64,000 nt of DNA from Strongylocentrotus purpuratus (GCF_000002235.5 NW_022145599.1:9486897-9550896); one strand, 5' to 3'. Shown: positions 24,701-38,082, numbered from the stretch's first letter. Numbers and translations are program-made. Notes: generated from the letters alone by a model not told the origin.

Positions 24701-27700
24701 GACCTATCTGTGTTATCAATGGGTAGCGGTAGTAGTAATTTCTTAATCCGCACAAGATGTTCAAGACGACTGTCCTCGCTGAGTTGGTCAAAGACCGGCA
24801 GAATATACTGTACATACACGTCAATCTCTGTTGTATCAGTCAATTCTAGCTTCTTGTATAGAGATTGAAGCGATGTGTTGTACTGCAGAAATATAGCGCG
24901 AGTAGTACTAGTCCATTTATCTTGTTCCTTTTTTGGAATCATACTTGGGAGGACAAGAACTGTGTCAAAACCTCTGATACTGACAAAGTCACCTGCAATC
25001 GATTTGAAGCAAGGCAGGCTCTTCAACCTTTTGAGATCAGCTTGGCTTCCACAGTTACTTAAGAATCTCAGGATTTCTTCATGTTGATCAGCTTCGAGGT
25101 TTCTGAATCTCTTGACGTCTCTATCAACCCAGTACATCAAGGCATCTAAAACCCTCGTGCTATCGCCCTTGTGTGTGACGAGATGATGTATTAAGCTATT
25201 CTTGTCTTCGCGAAGAATGCATTTCTCGACCTTGTAGACGTTCAGTGATTCAAGTGCTGAGTAGATTGGCCACCATCTCTTTTCCGACTCGGTTGGTTGG
25301 ACTATTATTGTAGAGGATAAACTGATAGGTGCCACAAGCTTAATTTCCTGAGGATACTGAGTTTTTGTTTCAGTGACAGGTAATATCGCCCAACGGCCAA
25401 GTTCAGCTCTGATATCGTGAGCAACATCAGTCAACGTGTTCGTCTCTGTGCATAAGGATTCAAGAAGACTCCACAAACGTTCAAACCATTCAGATGAAAG
25501 TTGGTTCTGAAGCGTTATTATTTCATCTGAAGCACACTCGAGATAAGGGTGGCAATCATCAAGAAGCGCAGATACTGCTCTCACATCAAGCTCACAAAAG
25601 ACATTGGTATTTCGTGGTAGAGTGTGTAGAAAGTTGATATGTAGAAACCTATGACTCTGAGGAATGAAAAGATCGCAGAATTCTGATGCAAAGACCCGCT
25701 CATCACGTGATAACCTCCTCAAGTTCCCATCCTGAGTGAAGAGCAATGGCAGTCTGTGGAGATTTTCATTGAAGTTAGATTGTGTTCCCTTCTTGCAGTA
25801 AGCTATGAGTCCCTTCAGTCTCTTCTCGTCGTGGATCCTTGATTTTGAAAGTGTCATTGGTAATTGCCTCTGAAGGGGGTTGTCTCCGCAAAGGAAAGAC
25901 ACCACATTTGAAGGTAGAACTTCAAGAACTTTATAGTTTCCTGATTCATGGTTCATGGTTTCCTGATTGAGATGCTTGCATGCTTTGCAGAGACGGTGCA
26001 TTATCCATGTCGGAGACTCTAGTAATGGAAATGTGATTTCGATCAGTGTCTCCTTCAGTTTTTTCACATTTTCTTGCATCTCAGCCTTCGAGGAGCTACT
26101 TGTAGGGAATGTGAAGTGATCACTCATTTGGTTTGGCAGTGTGTTGAAATATCCCACCTTTGATTCGTCTGGAGGCTGCATGTGCACGACTGGGGTCTTC
26201 CATGTTAGGAAAAAGTCGTTGTTGTCATCATCTTTTCTGTATAGAGAAGGTAATAGCATCAGGGCTTCAGAGGCAACAATTTCGTATACAGTGGCTTCAA
26301 GTGTTTTCCAGTAAGACCCTTTCTCGCCGATGTTAGGAAAGAAGGTATGGTATTTCTGAAGGAGTTTCAAAGTGTGAGCTTTTTGTTGACATGACTTCGA
26401 TCCTGACCATTCATATTTCCTGACAAAGAATCCCTGTATCCACAACAGCAACTTCACATAAGCCGGTGCAATAACTTTCTGGATGAGGTGAAAGTTCCAC
26501 TTTGTTTGTTCATCTGTTTTGCTACCTTCCCACAAGTGTCTTCTACTCTCATGGTCTAAGGCAAAGTATCCGTGTACGTGAACTGGAAGTCCCGTTGCAA
26601 TGGGAAGGGGTAAGAAGCAGAAAGCCGTTCCTTTGAGTTCCTCTTTTTTACCTGTCAGACGGGCAGCAACAGCCCCCACTGGAAGTAGTTTACGTTTTCG
26701 CATTATGTTTTCTTCAGCCGTGTCTGCACTTCCTACTTGCTGACATATTACCCAATCCTCATCTCTTCCTTTTCCTTTCAATCTCATCTGGTATATGACT
26801 TCTGCTGGTTCTGGTTGCCAGGTACTGTCATCCTTGGCTGCTCTGCTGATATCTTGAACTTTGCGCAAGAAATCCATTTTCTTTTCACCTTCCACTTCGG
26901 TAATCTCTGCTGTGATAGCATGAGTAGAGCCAATCACTCCTGAGCTTGTTAGCTCTGAAATGCTGATTTTAGTGATGTTTTTCAGAAACAAAAGACTCTC
27001 GAATGCAGCATTCTCAAAGTCTTGTAGTAGCTTCCGAATCTCCCCAGGTCGCCATACGTTTTTGCTAAGTGTTGAAGCTTTCTCCCGCAATGGAAAACGA
27101 AAAACAGTATAGTCCTGCTCTCCATCTGCAAGAATGTCTTCCAAGTAGCATTGAAAGATATCTGGATAGGAAGAACGCACACTGCCATTAACCCTTATCT
27201 GACGGCCCGGCTTAGTCGATGTTGCTCCCGGAATATACTTCTGCAGAGGGTCAAACATGCATAATCGTTCACCTTTGGAGATGAAACTTGGGCAATCCGT
27301 AAGTTGATACACCGCATTGAAACCGACTCCATAACGGCCTATTTTTCCCATATGATCAGCTTTGCTACCTTCTCCAAGATTCTGTATCCCACGAATATCT
27401 TCATCTGTAAAAGATTGGTTGTTGAAGACACAAAGAGCAGGACCCTGCAAAGCTTTCATGCTATCTCCTAGAAGTTTATTTCCATTATGTGAGCGAGGAT
27501 CGTAGACAAAATGGATTTCAGTTGCTCCGGCATCGTCAGCATTCTGAAGAAGTTCCTTCAGAATTGTTTCATCAGATGGGTATGAATCGAGAATCCGCTT
27601 TATACGGGTTGTAAGTTTCTCATGTTGGCCAAACTCTTCCCCTGGGAAATCAATATCGTATAACTGGAGCATCTGTTGTCGAACATCCTTCACTTTTAGC

Positions 27701-30700
27701 TTCTTTGCAAGCATAAAACTGATTTTCATGTGACACTTATGGAGTTCGATTTCGTCGTATTCAAACCAATCAACGTCAGTGTAGCAGAGATCTGATATAG
27801 GCCTCATGCACTTGTCCTCATCTGGAAGAAATGCATCTAGAGGCCGTCTCCCATCATCATCTTTGAGGAAACTAGCAAGTCGATCGGCAGCTAGGATAGC
27901 AACCTCCAAGACCTCATCATCTAAAGGTTCCCCACTGCTATCCTCGTGTATAGATTGGAGAACACCTTGATAGTCTCCGGCATCAAATTCCCTCTTCAAT
28001 GCTGCACGTTCCAGAAGAATGGGATATTGTTTCAGGAACTGGGAAGCTTTAAATAGATACGGTGGAAGATCTCTACCTCCATCGGCAACCACAGAGGCCA
28101 CTACAAACTTGCGATCTACAAGGAAGAACGATTGATTCTGAAGATCTTCGTTAGAGATGTCTGGACTATTTTCTTTACAAGCAATTTCAACACGTTCGTA
28201 GACCGCTTCGCTTATCATTTGTAACCGATTATCAGAAATGGATTCCTTATTCATTTCGTAGTGACTACGAAAGTTCGAGAACTGCTTGAGTACACCTTGA
28301 ACAGAGGGATATTTATCTGCAAGACCAAGACAGTGCTCGACTTTCCTTGGAAGCTTCCACACTCCTGATTCATCCACAACGTTTGATGTGCTGCTTACCA
28401 AATATCTTTTAGAATGAGAGTACACATCGTTAGCAGATGCATAAGCACAGTCTGTTTCCACCCATGGTAGAGCTGGATCTCTGTTTTCGTTACACATGAT
28501 AGGCAAGAATGGGATACTCGAAAGCCGTTCTTTGAGGAGTGTTTTCTCATTCCAATCACTCCCCAACATCTCCGCCAGATACTTCAGTACAGCATGGCAT
28601 CTCGCTTGAGCTACTTCCATACAGCTTGAATGTAGAATGTGAACAGTCTCGCATCGCTCGACGAAAATATCTTCATGAAGATAGTCTTTCATCATTCCTA
28701 GCTTAGTTAGTGACGCCAATGTGTTGATGTCAGTGAATTTTTCTCTCAGAGGGAAAACCTTATCGGACTCCGAGAACAAAGGTGCAGCTTTGCCTTTCGG
28801 GTGTACTAGATCACAAGGTTTCCGCAGTTCAGTTCCCCCCTCTACTGGTATGCATTTTACATCTTTTAGTTTCTGCTGTAGTGTGTCTTCACTGTTATTG
28901 AGTGCAAACAAAACCAGTTGATTTCGGATGCTGTCGGGCATCTGACTGATGTGTGGTAGAAAAACTTCATTGAAGAACCTGTTGAAATCGTAAGTTCTCT
29001 TAAGAACTTCATCTATCACCTGTACTCTCTTTAGGGCTCTCCACGTTTTCTTGGTCAACGACATCACTTCCATTGAGGGGAGATGGTCGCGTAGTACCTT
29101 CGTTACCACATCACTGACTGATGTCTCTTTCTGAACTTCTTCACTAAGGAACACAACATTCGTGAACTGATGCGATTTGCCATCTTTCCAGAACAATGAT
29201 GGTTCACGGCCATCAAACCCATGTACTATTGCTTTGTAGAAAGCGTCAAACAGAACCGAACATTCCGAATTATTTGGTACGTCATCAATATCTGGCCACA
29301 ACTCCTCATGAGACATATCTGTGCCGTATGTGTCCTTCACTTGTTGAATAAACTCACTGTCAGACAAGAGTGCAACGTACGCTCTGCATATCACATCTGT
29401 AAGAAGTATGTGATTCCATTTCTCAGATATCAACCTTCCATCGGGCACTGGCATATGAAGACTCCGCCGATCCTCTTTTACAGCGAAAGATCCGTTGATA
29501 TGTACCGGGAACAAGCTGGGAATTGAGAGGGAGAGAAAGCAGTACATCTGCTTCTCAAATTCAGACATTGGTGGTCTATGAAAAGGAAAGGCAACCGCAC
29601 CTTCAGGTGAAAGTCCACACTCTTTGCCATCCGGAGATTTTGCAAGAGATGCTGCCTGTTCTGAAGTCTTGCATATCACTTTGACAATGTCCAGGTCTTC
29701 ACTAACTTTTGGTTTCTGTGACATCATTTCATTTCCCTTTGCAGTCATTGTGCAGTGGATTGATTCAGTTGAAACGACGGTAGTATCGTCCTTCATCCTC
29801 GGAGATCGCATAGTCTTTTGTATGGTGAGTAACTCCTCAGCCCTCGAAGGATCGCTAGAATTCTCAGAAAGGTAGAACAGGGCAACCTTCTTTACCTTTT
29901 TGGTGAACACCAGGAGGTTTTGTGATGATTCCCACATTTTCTGCATCAGGTTGATCAGTTTCTCCCCATCGTAGCTCTCCTTGCATATTTGGCTTTTCTG
30001 TGCAGCTTCTTTCGAACGGAGGGGCAGTCTAAAGAGTGTTCCGTCGTAGTTGAATGGCTCATTTCCTCCACTGAAATTGAGCCCGAACACTCCCTTGAAT
30101 GGCTTGAACTGATCTGGGAATCTCCGGAGTGGTTTGGAGCTATTCAATCTGAGACGTACACCGGGTTGACTCTTGTTCGGGAGAACGCTTCCGAGATGTG
30201 TGGTATGAGGGTCGAAAAACTGCATGTAGTCCCTACTAACAAAGCTTGGAACATCAGTTATGCGGTACACCGAGTTGAAACCGGTCCCAAATTTCCCAAT
30301 CTTTTTAGCGTCCTTTTCCTTGGTACGCCCTCCAAGCCGAAGAATATTCTCAAAGTCTTGGTCTGAGAATACAGCATCGTTGTATACCCAAAGGGCTGGT
30401 CCCTGACAAGACTTCATTTCAGGATCGAATAGTTTCTGGTTAGCATTTTCGTTATTTCTCATGTCGATGAGAAAGCCGACTTCCTGAGCTCCTGCATCTT
30501 CCGCATTCTGTATCATTTCACTAACGATGGCGGTGTCCACATAGTTGTTCTTGAGAATATTCCACAAGCGAGTAGTCAAGGGTTCATGCTGCCCAGCTTG
30601 TGTAAAAACGGGCAATTCTTCTGAGTCTAGAAGAAGTCGACTGACAGGTCGGACATGAAGGAATATTGCAAGGTCCATTGAGATATCTGAATGAATCAAA

Positions 30701-32756
30701 GTAAAGTCTTCATCGTCATCCATCTCCTCATTGTCGGTGCTTTGTCTCAACCAGTCTCTGTCCACGTATGCGCTCTCATCAACTGGAATGAGACGACATT
30801 CTCCTTTTCGCGATGGAACGAGTAATCGTAACACAGCTTCTTCTGAGAGCTCTTCTTCGGCACGTAGATGGTGCAGGATCTGCAGTACAAGTTGGCGCTG
30901 TCCTTGTTGGAAGGCCACATCATTTTCTGAATCGTCACATCTTTTTTTGATCTCATGCAGTATGTCAACCAGAGCATTGGAGTTTGCCGCCATGTTTTTT
31001 TCAACTCCTAGCGCTTCAAACAAGTCTGCAAATGCAATAGTAGATGGCGGAATAGATGCCATGTAAGGAGCCAAATGAAACGGAGGTTCTACCACACACA
31101 TTTTGCTTGGTTCCGAAAAGCCACTTCCATTCCAGATACAAACTTTAGCTCGATTGAGGATGAGGTTCTTGATGTTCTTGTCCTGGCGCCACGATTCCAT
31201 TAGAAATGAATAGATCTCCTTAAGCATTGGTACTATATCAGTAACATCTTCCCCAGTTCTGTCTTCTGCATACCTGACACAGTGATCTAACTGTGTCATG
31301 ACGTCCGAAATTATTGGAGATGGGATATTCATTCCAATCTTTGTGTAGACTGAAGAGAAACGACTCTCGTCCTCCTGGGAAGTAAAGCATCTAGAGGCTC
31401 CACATATCAGTACATCTAGCTTCTTTTCTCTCAGAATTTCACGGGGAGTTGACAGTCTCGTAGAACGTTTACCATACCACTCAATAGCTGAGGGGTAATA
31501 CTCTGGATGAGACTGTCTGCAAGGAATGCATTGCTTCTGTTTCATACGATCAATGACAGATCTTTCGAGAAGGCTTTGGTTACTTGTGAGGAGCTCTAGT
31601 AGCGTTCGAGCCTTTTCTGGGTTTTGAGATTCATCAACCATCTCAACACATGTAATCAACTCGGATGAAGTAACTTCACTTGGTTCACGCATGCCAAACT
31701 GTTTGAAAGCTACTATGAACTGAGGTGAATCAAATGGTGCCATCGGAAATACTCCTTGAGAGGCAAACAGTTCGTCAAGCAATGGATCACTTGGATCAAG
31801 GAGTTCACAGGGAGACAGTAAAGAATTATTCTTGTTGGGGATGAATTTCATATGACGCAGAATGCCTACGCTGGACTTGCAGTTGATCTTGATATCTTCC
31901 CAGTGCTCCATTATCCACTGCAAGACGAGCTGTTTTTCTTGCTTGGTGTACAATAGCCCTTTTTGAATTTCTTCCAAGATTTTCATTATCACCTGATATT
32001 TTGATAATAGACAGACTTCTAACTTCTGTAGCAGACATTTAGATTTTGTTCTTCCATCGATCAAGAGCCCCGTCAACTTCAGTGGAGCAGGAATATCGTC
32101 TTGGCAACAATCAATGTACCCTTCGCATTGTTCAATGGTGACTAAAGGTTTGTTTGAACTTCCGGTTCCATCGACTCTTTCAAATAGTGGTAGGCAACTT
32201 AGAAGTTTCTTACCATCATGGGAGAGTTTTGCCTGTGCAAGATATTCTACGAGAACATCTCTATCAATGGTGGAGAAGGAATGGAATATCTGGACCAGTA
32301 GTTCAACATCTGAAAGCAGGAGGCATTTAACTACCCCTTCTGATGTTGGCATCTTGATATATTCATCACGCATGATAGCTGGATGGCGGAGAACATAATC
32401 AGGGCAGTTTGTGACTGTCACTCCAAGCTGTTGTAGAATGTTTGCCAGATCATTTGTCAATGTGAGACTTTGGTGACTTCTCTGGATAATTCCCGACTTT
32501 GGGCACAGTGGTAGTAATCTTCTACCCTCATCATCGGCCTCAAACAACGGTACAAGATGGATACCTTCAAAGAGAAGTAACTTACTTGAACTCTCTCTGT
32601 ACAGCATTGACCAGACCTTTTCAAGCCATGTATTTAGAGAAGGCCCGTCTGTGTCTTGTACCCAGGTCCCTTGATCGTCTATCCGAGTTTTCATACTGGT
32701 CTTCAAGAGCTCAGCTACTGCATCAAGGGTTAATGCGTTTAGCTGATAACGCCCAT
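21796..32756 (-). CDS. SACS: sacsin giant terminal coding exon
   Basis: One uninterrupted 10,961-nt exon ends at TGA (21796-21798). The acceptor is a pyrimidine-rich stretch ending TGTGCAG just above 32756, and the exon begins inside a codon (phase 1). The second ATPase repeat has [10 protein letters not shown] at about 30480-30518 and [15 protein letters not shown] at about 30250-30300. The third has [10 protein letters not shown] near 27518-27555 and [15 protein letters not shown] near 27290-27345. The J-domain-like segment lies near 22350-22480 and carries HSD instead of HPD. The C-terminal HEPN domain occupies about 21800-22240, including [15 protein letters not shown] and [17 protein letters not shown] single giant 3' exon is typical of animal sacsins. 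Open frames on the opposite strand here are shadows. Confidence 0.95.
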
Positions 32757-35700
32757 CTGCACATGAAATAAAGAATAATTACAATTGTTAATTTATTTAC
32801 ACAAAAGTTAATCGTTTCTGTATTTGCTATGCCTCTATTGTTGAAGTTATTGTATAAACTGTCAATAAAGGTTATGAAAACATTCCCATGAGGTCGTATT
32901 TGGCATCACTTTTAAATAGTAGGAAAATATAAGAATTAAGTTTCGACGATGCCCGACTAAAGAATTCAGGCTATGCATAATCCGCTCAAATATTTTGCCC
33001 ATTTTTAAAAGTCAATCTATCCAGTTTGCACCAATGAATGTACTTTTGTGATACAATCTAGTAAATCGAACGAAAACAAATCAAAGAAATGTGCCTGCGG
33101 CAGTTTCTACAGGAAAGTGGTTGACACTTCGCCTCCCCCCTCCCCCATATATCAGTGAAATAACTCATTCCATTTTATGGATTAAAACCTGATTTTCAGA
33201 TACCTAGCTGTATTCTTTCTATTCGAAGGAAAAATTTCCACATAAAATTGTGACGAAATTAATATAATCATTCCAGCCGTAATTAACAATCTCTAAGTTT
33301 ATCTTAGATGAGGCCACTTTCAATCATAATCTATGTTGCTGAATTTCTCATCTTTACCCAAGGTAATTCGGTTAGAGGATAAAATAATGAAAACCAAAAC
33401 ACACCCATATTTGACAGGAGTTCATGAAGCGGCTTGTCCTCTGGTACCGTTCTGATGAATTGATGATTTCCTCCTAGGATAAGCTGCCGGTGGAACTTGG
33501 TGGTTGGTATGTACACTTTCTTTTCATCAGAACTCGAGAAGACGTGGACGCTTCCGTCATCGAGAGGAAGAAGACATAATCCTTCCAGATCCTGTCTGGC
33601 GTCCTCTCGCAAGATGAATTCAAGGATCAGAAGCTTTTCATCAGCATTGAGCTTGGTCAAAATCGCAGGATCTTCACGGAGGCAACGGCAAAGGCTGGAA
33701 GCAGAAACAGTGGATATCTGATCTTTGTAGAACTTCCTGATGGCCTGTCTGCACACATTGAGAACCCTTGCGTATGCAATGCCTTTGATGTTGAAACACT
33801 TGAGGATGGCCTTTTCCATATCTTCATCCACATTCAATTCGTTGAAGTGGACGTCTGCGATGTTCATCCACCCATTATTGTCGCTATGTATGATAGTTTC
33901 CTGGAAGAGAGCATTGTAGAATGGTTCCAAGAGAATGTCCCAGTTTCCACGAACCTCTTTATGATCTGGCCACGATCGATAGATGCAATCGGTGGTCACT
34001 TTATCCTGGGAGGTGTGAATACTAATGGCGTATTTGATCGCGTCGACATATACAATGGGAATAAGTTCTCTCACAAGAAGTTGGTTCCATTGTGCTGGAG
34101 TGTCCGTTTGGTCAGGTCCGGGCCACTTGATCCCGCGGCGATCGCTATTGACAGCAAAGAATCCATGCACATGAACTGGTAAACCCGTCTGACTCTCCTC
34201 ACCAGGTGGCAGGGGAAGAAAGCAGAACACTCTACCAATGTTGTTATCCTCTGCTTCTCCTGCTACATTGCTTGGTTCTGAAGAACTCACGGGAATAGCA
34301 ACAGCTGCCCACGGGAGATAACTTTGCTTCTCGGCCAAATCGGAAAGCTCTCGAGACATGCTATCACCCGCGATATGATGACTAACAACCCAGCGTTGTG
34401 CCTTGGATGCCTCCGGTGTTTCGGTAGTGAATGTCACACAATCAATCAACTTGATTGGCCCTCTGCGCCCACTGACATCAGAGCAGTAACTTTCTAGACG
34501 TAAAGAAAATTCCTTTCCCGGTGGATGTGTTTCTGGATCGTGTTCCCTTCGAACTCGTACAACTAGTGATGGCTCTTGCAGACCGGATGGCCTCTTTAAC
34601 ACCTCGATGTTATTCAAAGAGCGCAAAAACAGGATAGCAACATCAGCATCGGCTCGAAAAGCCAGGAGGAGCTCGCTTAATGTGCCTTCATCGCTGTATA
34701 TTTTGTCACTTAAACTATTTGCGGTATGCCGCAGAGGAAATCTAAACAACGTGCCATCGAAATATCCCGTCGAAATTCCTCCTGTTACTCCGGGAAATAT
34801 GTTGTGATAGGGTTGAAACTGGTCTTCGTTATTCGAGAATATGTCGCTGTCGAATCCGAGACCAAATTGCCATCCAGTTTTGACTCTACCACGCTTGTCA
34901 AAAAAATGTTCCTCTAATGGATCAATGAATGCCAGCTTTTGGTCGCTCATGATGCTCGGTAAATCTGAAAAGTAATTGAAAATTATAAAGAATAATAAAA
35001 CAATAATGCGCACAATGCAAAAAAGTATATAACACAACCAAATGATTGATAAGATCAATGTTTCCGTATCGAATAACTTAACATGACGCTTGTTTCTTTT
35101 GAATCATTTTTTTCAGCAGCTTTGTCTGAAGAGACCAAACTCGCCAGTAACTACTATTATCAACTATTACTATGGTGATTATGCTCTGATTTTTCAAACT
35201 CACTTAGTTTTATCTTAGAATAGCAATTACTTCATCTTTCACAGATAAACCACTTTCCATAAAAGCACATTTTAATAGCCAATAAGCGCTGGAAAACAAC
35301 CCCAGAGTATCAAGACCTTTGCCTCAGGAGGGGCTAACTACTCTGATCTATAACGAAACGACTTTTAAGGGTCTTTATTTCAGCACAGGCAGGGGGTGGG
35401 GTGGTATCACCAAAGTGAAATATTGTGAGAATATAAACTAGGTCATTATAGGAACGTGTCGGGAAGCACACAACTATAATGTTGTGTGCTTCCATTTTTT
35501 CGTATAATGTATATATTTGTACTTATCGTTCTCACCTGTTATGTGGTACACGGAGTTGAATCCAATGCCGAAACGTCCAACCTTCAAGCGATCCGTCTTC
35601 TTCTTGCTGCGGGCAGGTGTCTGAATCCCATCCCAGTCGGCTTTCTTGAACTTGGCGTTGTTGAAGGAGTAGAGGGCTGGACCTTGGTAAGGTGCTAGAG

Positions 35701-37228
35701 AATCTCGGTACAGTGTCTCGGTCCCATGGTGCCGTACGTCATATAGGAATTTGACAGTATCTGCGCCGGCATCCTCGGCGTTCTGAACAAGCTCCTGCAA
35801 AGGCAAAGTAGCGTCATTTTTTAACAGGGCTTGAGCTCTTCCAGAAAAAGAAATCTAGGACCATGTACAAAAAACTTGTTCTATTCATGTTTCGTACCTC
35901 ACATTAATGGCAAACCACCATTCCCAGCGGGGGCCACCCCTCTTTGTTTAGAATTTAGCTAACTCGTACCATTTTGAATAATTTTTTTTGTAGTAGGTCG
36001 AAGTCTATGAAACCTAGACAGCTGCATAGTACATGGCCAATACATATTAGTCAATACAACGAGTTTTGATCTTGAAAATGATATTAATAAAAAGTGCAAG
36101 CTCCATGCCATTTTATTCTCCACATCAAAGGCGGCGCTCTGGGGGGGGGGGGGGGGGGCAAGTGGGTACAGTGCCCCAACACTTTTTCAAGTACCCCCAA
36201 AAGTGCACCTTTTCACTATAAATAAACGCCCCTTTTTTTCTAATAAGTGCCCCTTTCCCCTTTTTCATTAGTGTCCCTTTTTATTTCTGATAAATGTCTT
36301 TAATCGATTTTGACAGGTACCCTTTCCCCTCCGTAATAAATGTCCCCTTCCCTTTCTTATAAATGCCTTTTATCACCTCCGATGAGTGCCTCTTTGTAAG
36401 TGTGAGAAGTGCTTCTTTTCACCTCTGATAAGCGCCCCTTTCACTTTGAAACGTGCTCTTTATCCCTTTCTAATAGGCGCCCTTTTCCCTTCTGATAAGT
36501 GCCCATATTTTTCTTTGCAATAAGTATCCCTTCATCTTTCATATTTCCCTTGCAAAACGTACATCTTTCCCCTCTAGTAAGTGTCTATTTCACTCTCTGA
36601 TTGTCCCTTTCTGAGTATGAGAAGTTCCCCTTTTACTCTGACACGTACCTCTTTCATTTCTAATAAGTGCCCTTTCACCTTCCTATAATTGCTCCTTTTT
36701 ACTTTCTTATAAGTGCCCATTACCCTTCTTCTCAAGGGGGGGGGGGGGGGTATGAGTACAATGCCCCAAATTTTATGAGAGTGAACTGTGCTTATTTTTC
36801 AGAAATTTTTAGTAATTTAAAGATCATTCGGTTAATCGCATTATAACTAAGAACCGCAGTGAATGGTTTACCTTTATGATCTGGCCGTCACTATATTCTC
36901 TTAAAATGGTCTTTAAGTAGTCTACTAAAGGTGGAACGGATATCCCAAAATCATCTGGAAAAAAGAGAAGAGAAATTGTGTAATGTATTGAAATACAATT
37001 GTTTCTGATATATCTAGTTATAATGTTTTTAAACAAAAATTCACCGAGCATATGTCATGTTTGGAATCATAAAAAACTCTCCGCCTTTCATTAACAATAT
37101 GGACTTAACCGAGAAAGATATGATTCATTTACTAAGCTAAAAATGATTCTTTGATAAATGTTTTGAGGGCTTAATTCATGAATGTGTTAAAATGAATTTT
37201 ACTCACGGTCTTTGTCTTCTCTCTCTGC
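21796..37228 (-). CDS. SACS: sacsin gene (five recognised coding exons, 5' end missing)
   Basis: Sacsin is a giant cytosolic co-chaperone, linked in vertebrates to mitochondrial and cytoskeletal homeostasis. Five exons chain in the order 37207-37228, 36872-36954, 35536-35794, 33405-34964 and 21796-32756, all with GT/AG borders. Phases agree at each junction and the total is 12,885 nt, or 4295 codons with the stop. Three sacsin repeat regions are visible from paired GHKL ATPase motifs: QNAEDAGAD with [24 protein letters not shown] with [15 protein letters not shown], and [10 protein letters not shown] with [17 protein letters not shown]-domain-like segment and a HEPN domain end the protein. 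Human sacsin has 4579 residues; the shortfall is mainly the N-terminal ubiquitin-like domain and start, whose exon was not found. Introns and open giant exon argue against a retrocopy. The overall identification is firm; the first micro-exon is tentative. Confidence 0.93.
32757..33404 (-). other. SACS: sacsin intron
   Basis: This 648-nt intron lies between the 1560-nt exon and the giant exon. It has a GT start and AG end on the minus strand and is AT-rich. No repeat or other gene was recognised. Confidence 0.85.
33405..34964 (-). CDS. SACS: sacsin coding exon, rest of repeat region 1
   Basis: The acceptor CTTTTCAG lies just above 34964 and the donor ATGG|GTGTGT at 33405/33404. It is phase 1 on both sides, so it joins exon 35536-35794 as VYHIT-D-LPSIM and the giant exon as LLSNM-D-GRYQL. 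It encodes 520 residues of the first sacsin repeat after its ATP-lid motif, including [10 protein letters not shown] and the [17 protein letters not shown] segment that recurs in the other two repeats. The hydrophobic open-frame stretch above 34964 is intron and not a signal peptide. Confidence 0.9.
34965..35535 (-). other. SACS: sacsin intron
   Basis: This 571-nt intron has donor GTGAGA and acceptor TTTTCAG. Nothing else was recognised in it. Confidence 0.85.
35536..35794 (-). CDS. SACS: sacsin coding exon with repeat-1 ATP-binding motifs
   Basis: This 259-nt exon has acceptor TTTGCAG|GAG and donor ACAG|GTGAGA. It encodes [19 protein letters not shown] (GHKL N-box, with the Asn and Asp that contact Mg-ATP) through [14 protein letters not shown] (glycine-rich lid). 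It starts at phase 0 and ends at phase 1, matching both neighbours. Confidence 0.92.
35795..36871 (-). other. SACS: sacsin intron with degenerate short-unit array
   Basis: This 1077-nt intron has donor GTAAAC and acceptor TTTGCAG. Its middle is occupied by a degenerate tandem array bounded by G-homopolymers (separate entry). Confidence 0.85.
36143..36760. repeat. degenerate ~20-25-bp tandem array between G-runs
   Basis: The block opens with a G-run near 36139-36158 and closes with another near 36737-36753. Both are followed by similar text (GTACAGTGCCCCAA and GTACAATGCCCCAA). Between them about 25 imperfect units of the type TGATAAGTGCCCCTTTCCCC alternate C- and T-rich spacers. Related text occurs near 10,940-11,190 and 110-245. 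It sits inside a sacsin intron. Confidence 0.7.
36872..36954 (-). CDS. SACS: sacsin coding exon before repeat-1 ATP-binding motif
   Basis: This 83-nt exon has acceptor TTTTTTCCAG|ATGAT and donor ATAAAG|GTAAAC. It encodes [20 protein letters not shown] followed by SDGQIIK, which matches the conserved lead-in to the first sacsin repeat (PPL..YL..IL.EY.DG.QI.KE). It splices in frame to ELVQNAED. Confidence 0.85.
37207..37228 (-). CDS. SACS: candidate 22-nt sacsin micro-exon
   Basis: A 22-nt segment has a pyrimidine-rich acceptor ending CATGCACAG and a strong donor GTGAGTAAA. Its length (phase 0 in, phase 1 out) exactly fits the next exon and gives AEREDKD-H-DFGIS. The fit of phase and splice sites is the only evidence; no upstream exon was recognised to pair with it. 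Confidence 0.45.
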
Positions 37229-38082
37229 CTGTGCATGTGAATGAAACGGTGGAAAAAGAGGTAAGGAAAATACAGAATAAACCGATTCAGCATATTATTA
37301 AAACACAATAAAACTGCAGTCTTTGTACTCAGATGCTCTCCATTACAGTTGCGTAACATGAGTCAAGCTAACGTGGAGGCACTATCATGGGGGGGGGGGG
37401 GGGGTTGGGAGTGTGGGAAGGGATCCCATCGTCTTTTTTTCTCGCCCTTTTCCCATTCCTCTCTTTCTTTTTTCTGTCCTTTTACCCGCTTCTTTCTTTT
37501 CTAATGTTTTTCTTCGTGATTCGATTGCTCGAGCAGATGGCCCCTATCATCCCCTACCTACCTGCAACTAGGCCCTAAATCGGAAGGGGCATCCACAATT
37601 GTGGCCCTTTTGACCAAAAAAAAAGAAAGAAATATTTCAAAGAAAATTTGAACCAAATTGGTGTCATGTATGAGAGAGAATTAAATTACCTACACTTTGT
37701 TACCAATTTCAATGGAACATCCAATTTGTAAGTAAAAAAGCATTTGGTGAATTAGTGTTTCTTCTAAAAAATGAATTTGATCGAGATTCTTTCCCATATA
37801 ACAAAATCAGATAAATGTATTTTTGTAACTTTGCGGGCATTCGTCCACCTTCAAGAACAACATTTTATGCAAAGGAGACGTTTATACCTCTTTTCATTGA
37901 AAGATAGAGTCCCAAAGTTCTTGGCCAGCTTTGTATACTACTGTATTGAGGAAGTGTTTGGTGTGTTTAAATCTAGTTTTAAAGATAGATTTCAAGTGAA
38001 ACCTCAAATCACCATGGGTTGATGTCATATGATGGAAATTAGATTACCTCTAGGTTGATATCAATTTCGTTGAGTTAGGGAA

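Noticed and set aside
22313-32771. Many open frames of 60-125 codons on the plus strand across sacsin
   Set aside because: Shadows of the long minus-strand coding exon; no domain or splice support.
34965-35058. Hydrophobic N-terminal segment on the 1560-nt sacsin exon (possible signal anchor)
   Set aside because: A consensus acceptor at 34965 and correct phase show this part is intron.
36143-36760. CRISPR-like array
   Set aside because: Units are degenerate, lack constant repeat/spacer structure, and the DNA is eukaryotic.
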